Translations under genes and position numbers: made by a program
Source of the DNA: an uncultured Clostridia bacterium
Lineage (GTDB): Bacteria; Bacillota; Clostridia; Oscillospirales; Oscillospiraceae
Direction: 5' to 3'
NCBI GenBank assembly: GCA_937907715.1
Contig: CALERM010000233.1
Location: forward strand, 1-10,986
DNA length: 10,986 bases
Notes under the pieces: model-generated
The model's input: the letters and a program-made list of their open reading frames with translations, nothing else
Told to the model about the DNA's origin: nothing
Database searches by the model: none
In this document: piece by piece, positions 1 to 6,597 of the stretch
Layout of the letters: the number at the start of each line of letters is the position of its first letter
Numbering within the stretch: the first letter of the stretch is position 1

Positions 1-2
1 GC

Positions 3-1628
3 CTTGTGCTGGCGCTGGTGATGGTGCTGGCGCTGAGCGTCGGCGCATTTGCCGCCGACTTCAGCATCACGGTGGAGAATAAGAAAGACAGCATTTCCAT
101 TAACGGGAACACCTACAGCGCCTACCGGATTTTTGACGCGCAGTATTCAGGGTCGGACGCAAACGCTGTTACGTACACCGTCAGCGAGAACTTCAAAGAT
201 TTTACATACGATGAAAAAAGCGGCGACGCGCTGATTGCCTATCTTGCGACGCTGAAGACGGACAGCGATCAGCTGGACGCCTTTGCAAAGGCTGCGCTTG
301 CGTATATTAAGGACAAGAACATCCAGCCGGACGGCACAGCGACGGCTGAGGGCGAGAGCGCGACGATCTCCGTCCCGGCGGCAGGCTACTACCTTGTGAC
401 CGGCACGGCGACCGCGCCGGATAATCAGACGGTGACGGCAGCATGTACGCTGACGACGGCGAAGCCCACGGCAAGCGTCGTTGTGAAGGCGGATGCACCG
501 ACCGTTGATAAGAAGATTGTGGAAGGGAAGCAGCGCGTCAGCGCGAACAGCGCCAGCATTGGAGAGAGCGTTTCGTTTGAAATCACATCGAAGGTTCCCG
601 ACATGAAGGGCTACAACAAGTATTACTTCATCCTGAACGATACGCTTTCCAAGGGCTTGACCTACAACGGCGACGCGACCATTACCGTCGGTGATAAAAC
701 GCTTGCGGAGAACACCGATTATACGATTACTCTAGCGAAAAACGATGCTGACGGAAGCACCGGCATGGTAATTGTGTTCAAGAACTTTATCCAGTATAAG
801 AATCAGACGGACGCTGCAATCAAGGTTTCCTATTCGGCGACGCTGAATCAGGACGCTTCGCTGGACCCTGTGGCGGGCAACCCGAACGAGGTGAAGCTGA
901 CGTATTCCAACAATCCGAACTTTGACTATCAGGGCGAGGATAGCCCCGGGAAGGATGAGCCGACCGGCGAGACTCCGAAGTCCGAGACCAAAACGTTCAC
1001 GACGGGCTTAAAGCTGACCAAGGTGGACAGTCAGGGCAAAAAACTGACCGGCGCGAAATTCCAGATTTCGGGTGAAGGCGTCAAGGCGGTTCTGATCAAC
1101 AAGGAAATCTACCTGGAGGACACGACTGGAGACTACTATCTGCTGAAGAACGGCACCTATACGCAAGATGCGCCCAACGACCTTACGAAGGACAGCTACG
1201 ATTCTACGACGACCAAGTATAAGAAGGTCACGGTGGTTACCAAGGAGACCGTGCCTACTGCGGTCAAAGCGGTCGGCTACGTCGACAAAAACGGCATTCT
1301 GACCTTCGAGGGTCTGGGCGAGGGCGAGTACACCATCACCGAGCTGGTCGCGCCGAACGGCTTCAATCTGCTGAAGGACCCGATTACAATTACGATTTCG
1401 GCGAATGAGACGTTTAACAATTGCGAGTGGACCGTCAAGAAGGGCGAGGAGTCCCTGACTGCCGGAGCAGACCATCTTTTCTCCTTTAAGGTCGAGAACA
1501 ACGCCGGCACGGAGCTTCCCTCTACCGGCGGCATGGGCACGACGGTGTTCTACATCCTCGGCTCGGTCCTTGCGCTGGGCGCGGCTGTGGTGCTGGTCAC
1601 CCGCAAGCGCATGAAAGAGCATAACTGA
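3..1628 (+). CDS. Major pilin, isopeptide-forming fimbrial subunit with LPSTG anchor (5' partial)
   Basis: This is a secreted pilus shaft protein that is polymerised by a sortase and fixed to the wall. Residues are counted from the GTG at 6, but the frame is open to the window edge and the window begins inside the hydrophobic core of a signal peptide, so the true start lies upstream. The likely cleavage is after AFA (residue 16). An N-terminal domain follows (about 17-160). The middle domain (about 165-310) has VDKK near 167-170, E192 in VSFEIT, and a YSNNP strand end at 300-304, the pattern of the FimA-type isopeptide-forming domain. A C-terminal Cna-B/SpaA-like domain (about 332-500) has K339 in KLTKVD, an E-box at 442-456 with E446, and N498/N499. 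LPSTG is at 504-508, then a membrane helix and the basic tail RKRMKEH. K161 in VVVKAD is the best candidate for the inter-subunit lysine. The assembly sortase follows directly. Confidence 0.9.
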   Translation, partial: LVLALVMVLALSVGAFAADFSITVENKKDSISINGNTYSAYRIFDAQYSGSDANAVTYTVSENFKDFTYDEKSGDALIAYLATLKTDSDQLDAFAKAALAYIKDKNIQPDGTATAEGESATISVPAAGYYLVTGTATAPDNQTVTAACTLTTAKPTASVVVKADAPTVDKKIVEGKQRVSANSASIGESVSFEITSKVPDMKGYNKYYFILNDTLSKGLTYNGDATITVGDKTLAENTDYTITLAKNDADGSTGMVIVFKNFIQYKNQTDAAIKVSYSATLNQDASLDPVAGNPNEVKLTYSNNPNFDYQGEDSPGKDEPTGETPKSETKTFTTGLKLTKVDSQGKKLTGAKFQISGEGVKAVLINKEIYLEDTTGDYYLLKNGTYTQDAPNDLTKDSYDSTTTKYKKVTVVTKETVPTAVKAVGYVDKNGILTFEGLGEGEYTITELVAPNGFNLLKDPITITISANETFNNCEWTVKKGEESLTAGADHLFSFKVENNAGTELPSTGGMGTTVFYILGSVLALGAAVVLVTRKRMKEHN

Positions 1629-1648
1629 TTTTTGATGTTTCCGATTGC

Positions 1649-1672
1649 CGCCGGGGGCGCGTTCCCCCGGCG
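1649..1672 (+). other. Strong intercistronic hairpin between pilin and sortase
   Basis: The arms CGCCGGGGG (1649-1657) and CCCCCGGCG (1664-1672) are perfect complements around the loop CGCGTT. TTGC at 1645-1648 can also pair with GCAA at 1679-1682, touching the sortase ribosome site. There is no T-run after it, so it does not look like a full terminator. A role in partial attenuation, 3'-end protection of pilin mRNA or lowering sortase translation is inference. Confidence 0.6.
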
Positions 1673-1695
1673 CGCAGCGGCAAGGAGAACCCTGC

Positions 1696-2547
1696 ATGAA
1701 GAAAAAGAACAACAACTGGACAACCGTGTTTCTCGTTCTGCTGCTTCTTGCAGGCGTGTCCCTGCTGCTGTATCCGAGCCTGAGCGACTACTGGAACTCC
1801 ATGCACCAGACGCGCGCGATTGCAAGCTATGCAGAGACGGTCTCGCAGCTGGACACCGCGCAGTATGACGAAATGTGGCAGGCGGCGCAGGAATATAACC
1901 ACGCGCTTTCAAAGCGGGAAACGGCGTTTGCCCTGACCGACGAGCAGAAAGCGGAATATGAAAGTCTTCTGGACGTCTCCGGGCTCGGCGTGATGGGCTA
2001 TATCGAAATACCCGAGATCGACTGCTCGCTGCCCATTTACCACGGCACGGACGAGTCCGTGCTGCAGATTGCGGTCGGGCATCTGGAATGGTCGAGCCTT
2101 CCCGTGGGCGGGGAGGGGACGCACTGCGTGCTTTCCGGGCACCGGGGGCTTCCGAGCGCGAAGCTGTTTACCAACCTCGACAAGCTTGCCGTCGGCGATA
2201 CGTTTCTGCTGCGCGTTCTCGACGAGGTCTTGAGCTATGAGGTCGACCAGATTCTGATCGTCGAGCCCGAGCAGGTGGACGCGCTCGGCATCGTGCCGGG
2301 GAAGGACTATTGCACGCTTGTGACCTGCACGCCCTACGGCATCAACACGCACCGGCTTCTGGTGCGCGGGCACCGGGTGGAAAACGCGCCGGAGGCGGCG
2401 AGAATGCATGTGACGGCGGACGCGATGCAGTTTGATCCGCTGCTCGTTGCGCCAGTGCTGGCGATTCCGGTTTTGCTGCTTCTTCTGATGATTCTGCTCC
2501 TGCCAAAGCGGCGGAGAAAATCCGGAGGTGATGAGATTGACACGTAG
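1696..2547 (+). CDS. Class C (pilin-polymerising) sortase
   Basis: This is a membrane transpeptidase of 283 aa that cuts pilins at the LPXTG motif and joins them to a lysine of the next subunit. The ATG at 1696 is chosen because AAGGAG lies at 1682-1687; longer in-frame starts run into the pilin-sortase gap. The order is a short basic N-terminus, a membrane helix (about 10-26), an extracellular helical stretch, the sortase fold (about 97-230), a second membrane helix (about 250-269) and a basic tail. MGYIEIPEI, LPIYHGT, SLPVGGEG and TLVTCTPYGINTHRLLVRG are class C hallmarks. The catalytic residues are H149 (SGHRG), C211 (TCTPYG) and R220 (THRLL). The usual DPF/DPW lid tripeptide is not visible; the equivalent stretch reads RETAFALTDEQ (74-84). 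The C-terminal helix and position after the pilin fit pilus assembly. Confidence 0.93.
   Translation: MKKKNNNWTTVFLVLLLLAGVSLLLYPSLSDYWNSMHQTRAIASYAETVSQLDTAQYDEMWQAAQEYNHALSKRETAFALTDEQKAEYESLLDVSGLGVMGYIEIPEIDCSLPIYHGTDESVLQIAVGHLEWSSLPVGGEGTHCVLSGHRGLPSAKLFTNLDKLAVGDTFLLRVLDEVLSYEVDQILIVEPEQVDALGIVPGKDYCTLVTCTPYGINTHRLLVRGHRVENAPEAARMHVTADAMQFDPLLVAPVLAIPVLLLLLMILLLPKRRRKSGGDEIDT
2524..2539 (+). promoter_or_regulatory. Ribosome binding site that sets a TTG start
   Basis: GGAGGTGAT (2524-2532) matches the anti-Shine-Dalgarno end of 16S rRNA over nine bases. GTG 2528 lies inside this match and ATG 2531 overlaps its end, so neither is well placed. TTG at 2537 sits 8 bases after GGAGG, the normal spacing. 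The site is inside the 3' end of the sortase gene, which suggests coupled translation. Confidence 0.7.
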
Positions 2548-3517
2548 AAAAAGAGTTTTTGCGCTGCTGGCAGCGGTATTGTGCCTGCTGACGAGCGTCG
2601 CGCAGGCGGCGGGGCGCATCGATCTGTCCCGGAAGCCCACGCTGACGCTAAGCTACCGGGACGGCAGGACGGCGCTTTCCGGCGCGACATTCTCGATCTA
2701 CCGCGTGGCGGATGCAGACGAGACGGGCGAGCTGACGGTGCGCTCTGAATTTGACGATTTTGATCTGGACATCCGCGGAACAAACGACAGCCGGTGGCGC
2801 GCGATGGCGCAGACGCTGGAAAGCTATGTGCTGCGCCGGGAGCTTACGCCCGCAGACAGCGGGAAAACCGACAAAAGCGGCACGCTCACATTCCCCACGC
2901 AGGGGAAAAAGCTTCCGGCTGGGCTGTATCTTGTGATTGGCGAGCGGCACACGCAGGGCGGGTATCATTATGATGCCGAGCCGTTTTTCGTGCTGCTGCC
3001 GACGCAGGACCTGGAAAAAAACGAGTGGGTCTACGACGTTTCGGCAAACGTGAAGTTCGACAAAACGCCGGTTCCGGACGACGATGATACCGTCACGCGA
3101 AAGGTTCTGAAGGTCTGGGACGACGACGGCGCGGAGGATAGCCGCCCGCGGGAAATTACCGTGGAGCTGCTCAAAAACGGCAGGGTGTACGACACGGTAA
3201 AGCTGAGCGAAAAAAACAACTGGCGCTACACCTGGTCGGATCTCGACGCGGATGCGCGCTGGACGCTCACGGAGAAAACCGTCTCCGGCTATACGGTCAG
3301 CATTACGCGCGAGGGCATCACCTTCGTCGTGACCAACACGAAAAAGCCGGACCGGACCGAACCGCCGGATACGCCGCCAAAGCCCTCCCATCCCTCAAAC
3401 CCCGCAAAGCCCACGCTTCCGCAGACGGGCGCAGTGTGGTGGCACGTGGAGGCGCTGGCGCTGGCGGGGCTGGGGTTTCTGATTCTCGGCGCTCTGGATA
3501 GAAAGAGAGAAGCATGA
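2537..3517 (+). CDS. Accessory or basal pilin with Cna-B domain and LPQTG anchor
   Basis: This is a secreted wall-anchored protein of 326 aa, counted from the TTG at 2537. A signal peptide (1-25, TRRKR then a hydrophobic core, cleavage near AQAA) leads into an N-terminal pilin-like domain (about 33-180). That domain contains GATFSIYRVAD and a stretch W164-K173 that fits the pilin motif WxxxVxVYPK at W, V and K. A Cna-B domain follows (about 185-268) with K192 in LKVW, E246 in LTEK and N267 in VTNT, the expected intramolecular isopeptide triad. Next come a proline-rich wall-spanning linker (271-293), LPQTG (294-298), a membrane helix and the tail DRKREA. The first domain has YRDG where an isopeptide lysine would normally sit, so it probably lacks that bond. 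It overlaps the upstream sortase by 11 bases and the next gene by 4. Size and position suggest a minor (tip or base) subunit; which one is not decidable here. Confidence 0.85.
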   Translation: MTRRKRVFALLAAVLCLLTSVAQAAGRIDLSRKPTLTLSYRDGRTALSGATFSIYRVADADETGELTVRSEFDDFDLDIRGTNDSRWRAMAQTLESYVLRRELTPADSGKTDKSGTLTFPTQGKKLPAGLYLVIGERHTQGGYHYDAEPFFVLLPTQDLEKNEWVYDVSANVKFDKTPVPDDDDTVTRKVLKVWDDDGAEDSRPREITVELLKNGRVYDTVKLSEKNNWRYTWSDLDADARWTLTEKTVSGYTVSITREGITFVVTNTKKPDRTEPPDTPPKPSHPSNPAKPTLPQTGAVWWHVEALALAGLGFLILGALDRKREA

Positions 3518-4173
3518 CAAGACGCGGAAAAATTTTCACGGCGATCGGGGTGCTGCTTCTTCTGGCGGCGCTCTGCCTCACGGCGTACAACCTGATAACC
3601 GACGCGATGGCGAGCATGCAGGTGCAGGTGACGCTCGAAGCGCTAAAGCCGGAGCTGGAGGAGGCAGAGCCGTCTGAGGCGGTTTCCGTGCAGCCCATCC
3701 GCGAGACGGCGCTGGAGGAAATCCCGGACTATCTTCTCAATCCGCAGATGGATATGCCGGTCAAAACGGTCGACGGCGCGGACTATATCGGGCTTTTGTC
3801 GCTGCCGGCAATTGCTCTGGAGCTGCCGGTAATCGACCAGTGGAGCTACGAGAGCCTGCGCCTTGCGCCGTGCCGGTATTCCGGCTCTGCGTATACGCAC
3901 AATCTGGTAATTCTGGGGCACAACTACGCGGGGCATTTCCGGGAGCTTAAAAAATTGCAGCCGGGAGATGCCGTCACGTTTACGGACATGGACGGCAACG
4001 TCTTTTCCTATGAAGTCATTGCGCTGGAAACCCTTGCGCCCACGGCGGTGGAGGAAATGACCGGGGGAGACTGGGACCTGACGCTTTTCACCTGCACGGT
4101 GGGAGGCACGACGCGCCTGGCCGTCCGCTGCGAGAGTCTCGACGCGCTTCCCGCGCGCTACGCAGAAGGATAA
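3514..4173 (+). CDS. Second sortase, not class C
   Basis: This is a sortase-family transpeptidase of 219 aa with one N-terminal membrane helix (about 7-27) and then a long variable stalk (28-88) before the catalytic domain. The catalytic residues are H136 (ILGHNYAGHF), C194 (LFTCTVGG) and R201 (TTRLAVRC). It has no C-terminal membrane helix and no TCTPYGxNxHRL motif, so it differs from the class C enzyme upstream. Its motifs resemble sortases found with pilin genes in Clostridia; I cannot assign it firmly to class B, D or another class. The ATG at 3514 overlaps the TGA of the accessory pilin in ATGA, implying translational coupling; only a weak purine-rich site precedes it. A likely role is attaching the finished pilus or the LPQTG subunit to peptidoglycan. 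This rests on position and on its difference from SrtC, not on a diagnostic motif. Confidence 0.88.
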   Translation: MTRRGKIFTAIGVLLLLAALCLTAYNLITDAMASMQVQVTLEALKPELEEAEPSEAVSVQPIRETALEEIPDYLLNPQMDMPVKTVDGADYIGLLSLPAIALELPVIDQWSYESLRLAPCRYSGSAYTHNLVILGHNYAGHFRELKKLQPGDAVTFTDMDGNVFSYEVIALETLAPTAVEEMTGGDWDLTLFTCTVGGTTRLAVRCESLDALPARYAEG

Positions 4174-4180
4174 CAAACAA

Positions 4181-4216
4181 CCGTCTGCCGGATTTTGTCC
4201 GGCAGGCGGCTTTTTT
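4181..4216 (+). terminator. Rho-independent terminator of the pilus operon
   Basis: A 12-bp stem (4181-4192 with 4198-4209, one G-T pair) with a 5-base loop is followed by C and six T. It starts 7 bases after the stop codon of the second sortase and separates the pilus unit from the next transcription unit. Confidence 0.93.
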
Positions 4217-4226
4217 GCGGCTTCTT

Positions 4227-4262
4227 AACTGAAAACTTAACTTGAATTATAAGTTGTCAGTT
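4227..4262 (+). promoter_or_regulatory. 36-bp inverted repeat, candidate operator of the GntR-RCK_C regulator
   Basis: The arm AACTGAAAACTT (4227-4238) and the arm AAGTTGTCAGTT (4251-4262) are complementary at 11 of 12 positions around a 12-base centre. A further AACTT at 4239-4243 also pairs with AAGTT at 4251-4255. The -35 element lies in the centre and the right arm ends beside the -10, so a bound protein would block the promoter. Autoregulation by the adjacent regulator is inferred. Confidence 0.6.
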
Positions 4263-4270
4263 GATATAAT
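4242..4270 (+). promoter_or_regulatory. Sigma-A-type promoter for the regulator and symporter
   Basis: The -35 is TTGAAT (4242-4247), followed by a 17-base spacer and a perfect TATAAT (4265-4270). The preceding TGA makes an extended -10 (TGnTATAAT from 4262). Initiation would be near 4277, leaving a leader of roughly 28 bases with AGGAGG at 4291-4296. Confidence 0.85.
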
Positions 4271-4304
4271 GAGAGGGAAATGAAAGGGGCAGGAGGGATT
4301 TGCT

Positions 4305-4931
4305 ATGGATAACGATGCACTTCCGCAATATATGCGGATTGCCCGGTCCATTGCACAGCGCATCGCAGACGGCGAATTGCAGGAAGGCGAGAAGCTTTCC
4401 GGTCGGTCGAAGCTGTCGAGCGAGTATAATGTCTCACCCGAGACCATCCGCAAGGCGGTGCAGGTGCTGCAGGACCGGGCGGTCGTCAACGTGCGCGAGC
4501 AGAGCGGCGTTTATGTGCTTTCTGCGGAGCAGGCGCGCCAGTGCCTCGGCAGCTTCAAAGACGGCGGCGGTCTGATCGGCAAAAAGCATCAGCTGCGGCG
4601 GCTTCTCGAGCAGCAGCAGGCGCTCGGGCGGGAGCTGCAGGAGCTTTGCAGCAGCATTTTAGACGAGATGATTCTGCCCGCGCAGGCGGCGCAGAGCCTT
4701 CCCAATTACTGCGTCCGTATCCCCGAGGACTGGGACGGCGCAGGAAAAAGCCTCGGGGAGCTGAAATTCTGGCGCGCGACGGGCGCGACGGTGGTCGCCA
4801 TCCGAAGAAGCGGGCAGGAGATTGTCTCCCCCGGACCGGACAGCGCATTGCTGCGCGGAGATCTTTTGATCTTCGTGGGCGATCTGGAGGCGCGCAAGCG
4901 CGTCGTCCGGTTCTTTTCCGCCCATCCATGA
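4305..4931 (+). CDS. GntR-type winged-helix regulator with C-terminal RCK_C (TrkA-C) domain, BusR-like
   Basis: This is a cytoplasmic DNA-binding repressor candidate of 208 aa. The ATG at 4305 follows AGGAGG with good spacing. Residues 6-72 form a GntR-family winged helix: YMRIARSIAQRI opens it, SKLSSEYNVSPETIRKAV is the helix-turn-helix, and QSGVYVL is the wing. A helical linker rich in Q, L and E (about 93-120) is a probable coiled coil. Residues about 134-205 are an RCK_C domain: GKSLGELKFW, ATVVAIRRSG, GPDSALLRGDLLIFVG. The same order (wHTH, coiled coil, RCK_C) occurs in BusR of lactic streptococci and Lactococcus, which binds cyclic di-AMP and represses the betaine uptake genes busAB. 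RCK_C domains can bind other ligands, so c-di-AMP is inference. The symporter gene follows after 49 bases with no promoter or terminator that I can see, so the two are probably co-transcribed. Confidence 0.88.
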   Translation: MDNDALPQYMRIARSIAQRIADGELQEGEKLSGRSKLSSEYNVSPETIRKAVQVLQDRAVVNVREQSGVYVLSAEQARQCLGSFKDGGGLIGKKHQLRRLLEQQQALGRELQELCSSILDEMILPAQAAQSLPNYCVRIPEDWDGAGKSLGELKFWRATGATVVAIRRSGQEIVSPGPDSALLRGDLLIFVGDLEARKRVVRFFSAHP

Positions 4932-4933
4932 AC

Positions 4934-4947
4934 CCCCGCCGGCGGGG
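4934..4947. repeat. Perfect 14-bp GC palindrome between regulator and symporter
   Basis: CCCCGCCGGCGGGG is fully self-complementary and could fold as a 5-bp stem in mRNA. It starts 3 bases after the regulator stop codon. No T-run follows, so it is not an ordinary terminator. It may modulate the relative levels of the two cistrons, or may be chance in GC-rich DNA. Confidence 0.4.
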
Positions 4948-4980
4948 ACTGCCGGAAATTCGAAGGACAAAGGAGAACCT

Positions 4981-6435
4981 ATGGTACACAACGAGCTTCA
5001 CACAATTGATTTACTGATTATTGCGGCGTATCTGATTGCGATGGTGCTGATCGGTCTGGTCATGGTCCGCAAGGTGCGGAATATGGACGACTACTACCTC
5101 GGCGGCAGATCGTTTGGTCCGCTGGTGCTGATGGCGACGGTCTGTGCGACGATCATCGGCGGCAGCGGTCTCATGGGGCGCGCGGGCGTCGCATATTCAA
5201 GCGGCTTCAAGGCGATCATGACGGCGCTGCCGTATCTTCTCGGCATGTTTATCTTCTCGGGCTTTGCCGGGCGGATTTCCGCCGTCGGCACGACGTTTGG
5301 CGTTTCCTCCATCCCCGACCTTTTTGAAAAGCGCTTCGGCAAGAGCGCGAAGGTCACGCTCGGCGCGCTGATTGCCTTTACCATGATGGGGACGGTCGCC
5401 TCTCAGGTTACGGCGACGGCGACGATCCTCAACATGCTCGGAAACGAAATCGGCATCTCCTATGAGATGGGCGCAATTATTGCATGCTGTGTGTTCATCA
5501 TCTACACGGCGACGTCGGGGCTGTTCGGCGTCATTTACACGGACGTGTTCCAGTTCGTGATGCTGATTCTGTTTGTCTATATCCTCATTCCCGCGTCGTC
5601 TCTTGCCAAGCTCGGCGGCATGGGCGCTTTTTTGCAGAACCTCGCACCCGAGCTGTCGACGCCGTATCTGGACGGCGGCATTGTGGGCGATATCATTACC
5701 TATTTCGTCTTTACGCTGGCGGGCGCGGAAATGTGGCAGCGCGCGTTTGCCGCGAAGAGCCAGAAGGCGGCAAAAGAAGGCTTGTTCCTTGGAACGTTTG
5801 TTTACGGACTGACGATTCCGCTGGTGTGGTTCATGGGCGTGGTCGCCCATCAGCTCGTTCCGGCAGAGAAGATCCTTGCCTACGGTTCGACCGACGCGGT
5901 GGTTCCGGCGCTGGCAATTGAGATTCTGCCGGTGGGACTTACAGGTCTGGCGCTGGCGGGCATTCTGTCCGTCATCATGTCGACGGCAGACAGCTACCTG
6001 ATTGTCTCCGTGCAGACCTGCGTCCACGATATCTATAAGACCTTCAAGCCCGACACACCGGAGAAAAAAGAGCTGATGCTCACGCGCGTGTTTGCCGTCG
6101 TGCTGCCGCTCGGCGCGCTGATTATCGCGCTCTACATCAAAAATGCCTATAACATCCTGATGTTTGCCTGGAGCTTCTACGCGGCGGCAGCGGGTCTTCC
6201 GGCGTTCGCGGCGCTTTACTGGAAAAAAGCGACGAAGGCAGGCATTCTCTCGGGCATGGCAGCCGGCTTCTCGGTGACGATCCTCTGGAAGCTCATCGGA
6301 CTTCCGTTCGGCATCGGCGCGACGGTACCGGGCGCGATTGCCTGCGCGCTGGCGCTGGTGCTGGTGAGTCTTGCAACGTATCAGAAAGCGCCCACGCCCT
6401 TCCTGGACCCCTATGCGAAGCAGAAGGCGGAATAA
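4981..6435 (+). CDS. Sodium:solute symporter family transporter
   Basis: This is a polytopic membrane protein of 484 aa, normal for the SSF family (TC 2.A.21), which couples Na+ entry to solute uptake. The ATG at 4981 follows AGGAG at 4971-4975. Family marks include DDYYLGGRSFGP (36-47), GGSGLMGRAG (60-69), YTDVFQFVM (186-194) and the region ALAGILSVIMSTADS (324-338). In that region S334 and T335 match the Na2-site serine/threonine pair known from PutP. About 12-13 hydrophobic segments are visible, ending in a short hydrophilic tail. Substrate cannot be read from sequence: proline, betaine, pantothenate or other organic solutes are all possible for this family. Linkage to a BusR-like regulator favours a compatible solute, but that is inference from context only. 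Confidence 0.9.
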   Translation: MVHNELHTIDLLIIAAYLIAMVLIGLVMVRKVRNMDDYYLGGRSFGPLVLMATVCATIIGGSGLMGRAGVAYSSGFKAIMTALPYLLGMFIFSGFAGRISAVGTTFGVSSIPDLFEKRFGKSAKVTLGALIAFTMMGTVASQVTATATILNMLGNEIGISYEMGAIIACCVFIIYTATSGLFGVIYTDVFQFVMLILFVYILIPASSLAKLGGMGAFLQNLAPELSTPYLDGGIVGDIITYFVFTLAGAEMWQRAFAAKSQKAAKEGLFLGTFVYGLTIPLVWFMGVVAHQLVPAEKILAYGSTDAVVPALAIEILPVGLTGLALAGILSVIMSTADSYLIVSVQTCVHDIYKTFKPDTPEKKELMLTRVFAVVLPLGALIIALYIKNAYNILMFAWSFYAAAAGLPAFAALYWKKATKAGILSGMAAGFSVTILWKLIGLPFGIGATVPGAIACALALVLVSLATYQKAPTPFLDPYAKQKAE

Positions 6436-6500
6436 ACCGGGAAATATGCGGTGTTCTGTTCACGGTCCGGATTCGGAATGTTAAAACAACGTTTTTTGAA

Positions 6501-6534
6501 TCGTCATAATCTGGTCATAATTGCACGGTAGGAT
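6501..6534 (+). promoter_or_regulatory. Tandem direct repeat and probable htrA promoter
   Basis: GTCATAAT occurs at 6503-6510 and again at 6514-6521, an 11-bp period; with the shared upstream T the unit is TnGTCATAAT. A possible -10, TAGGAT, lies at 6529-6534, 7 bases after the second copy, with no good -35 at the standard distance. Repeats of this period beside a weak -35 are typical of OmpR/PhoB-family response regulator sites. A weaker alternative promoter is TTGCAC (6521-6526) with TACAAA (6542-6547), but that spacer is only 15. The rest of the 162-base gap (6436-6597) shows no convincing terminator. Confidence 0.5.
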
Positions 6535-6597
6535 AGCAACATACAAAAGAGAAAGCGCTGGTGCAGAAAACCGGCGTGCATAAAGGAGCAGATCATT

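Noticed and set aside
6..8. GTG at 6 as the true start of the major pilin.
   Set aside because: It falls in the middle of a signal-peptide hydrophobic core with no charged n-region before it, and the frame stays open to the window edge, so the real start is upstream.
1008..1715. Long minus-strand open frame opposite the pilin C-terminus.
   Set aside because: It is antisense to a clearly coding gene, its product is arginine/histidine-rich with no recognisable motif, and it has no ribosome site.
5197..6027. 276-codon minus-strand open frame opposite the symporter.
   Set aside because: It is a GC-rich shadow frame; the product is very rich in Arg and His and the plus-strand symporter is unambiguous.
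6480..6500. AAAAC-AAC-GTTTTTT after the symporter as a terminator.
   Set aside because: The stem is only five A/T-rich pairs and would be too weak; readthrough toward htrA cannot be excluded.
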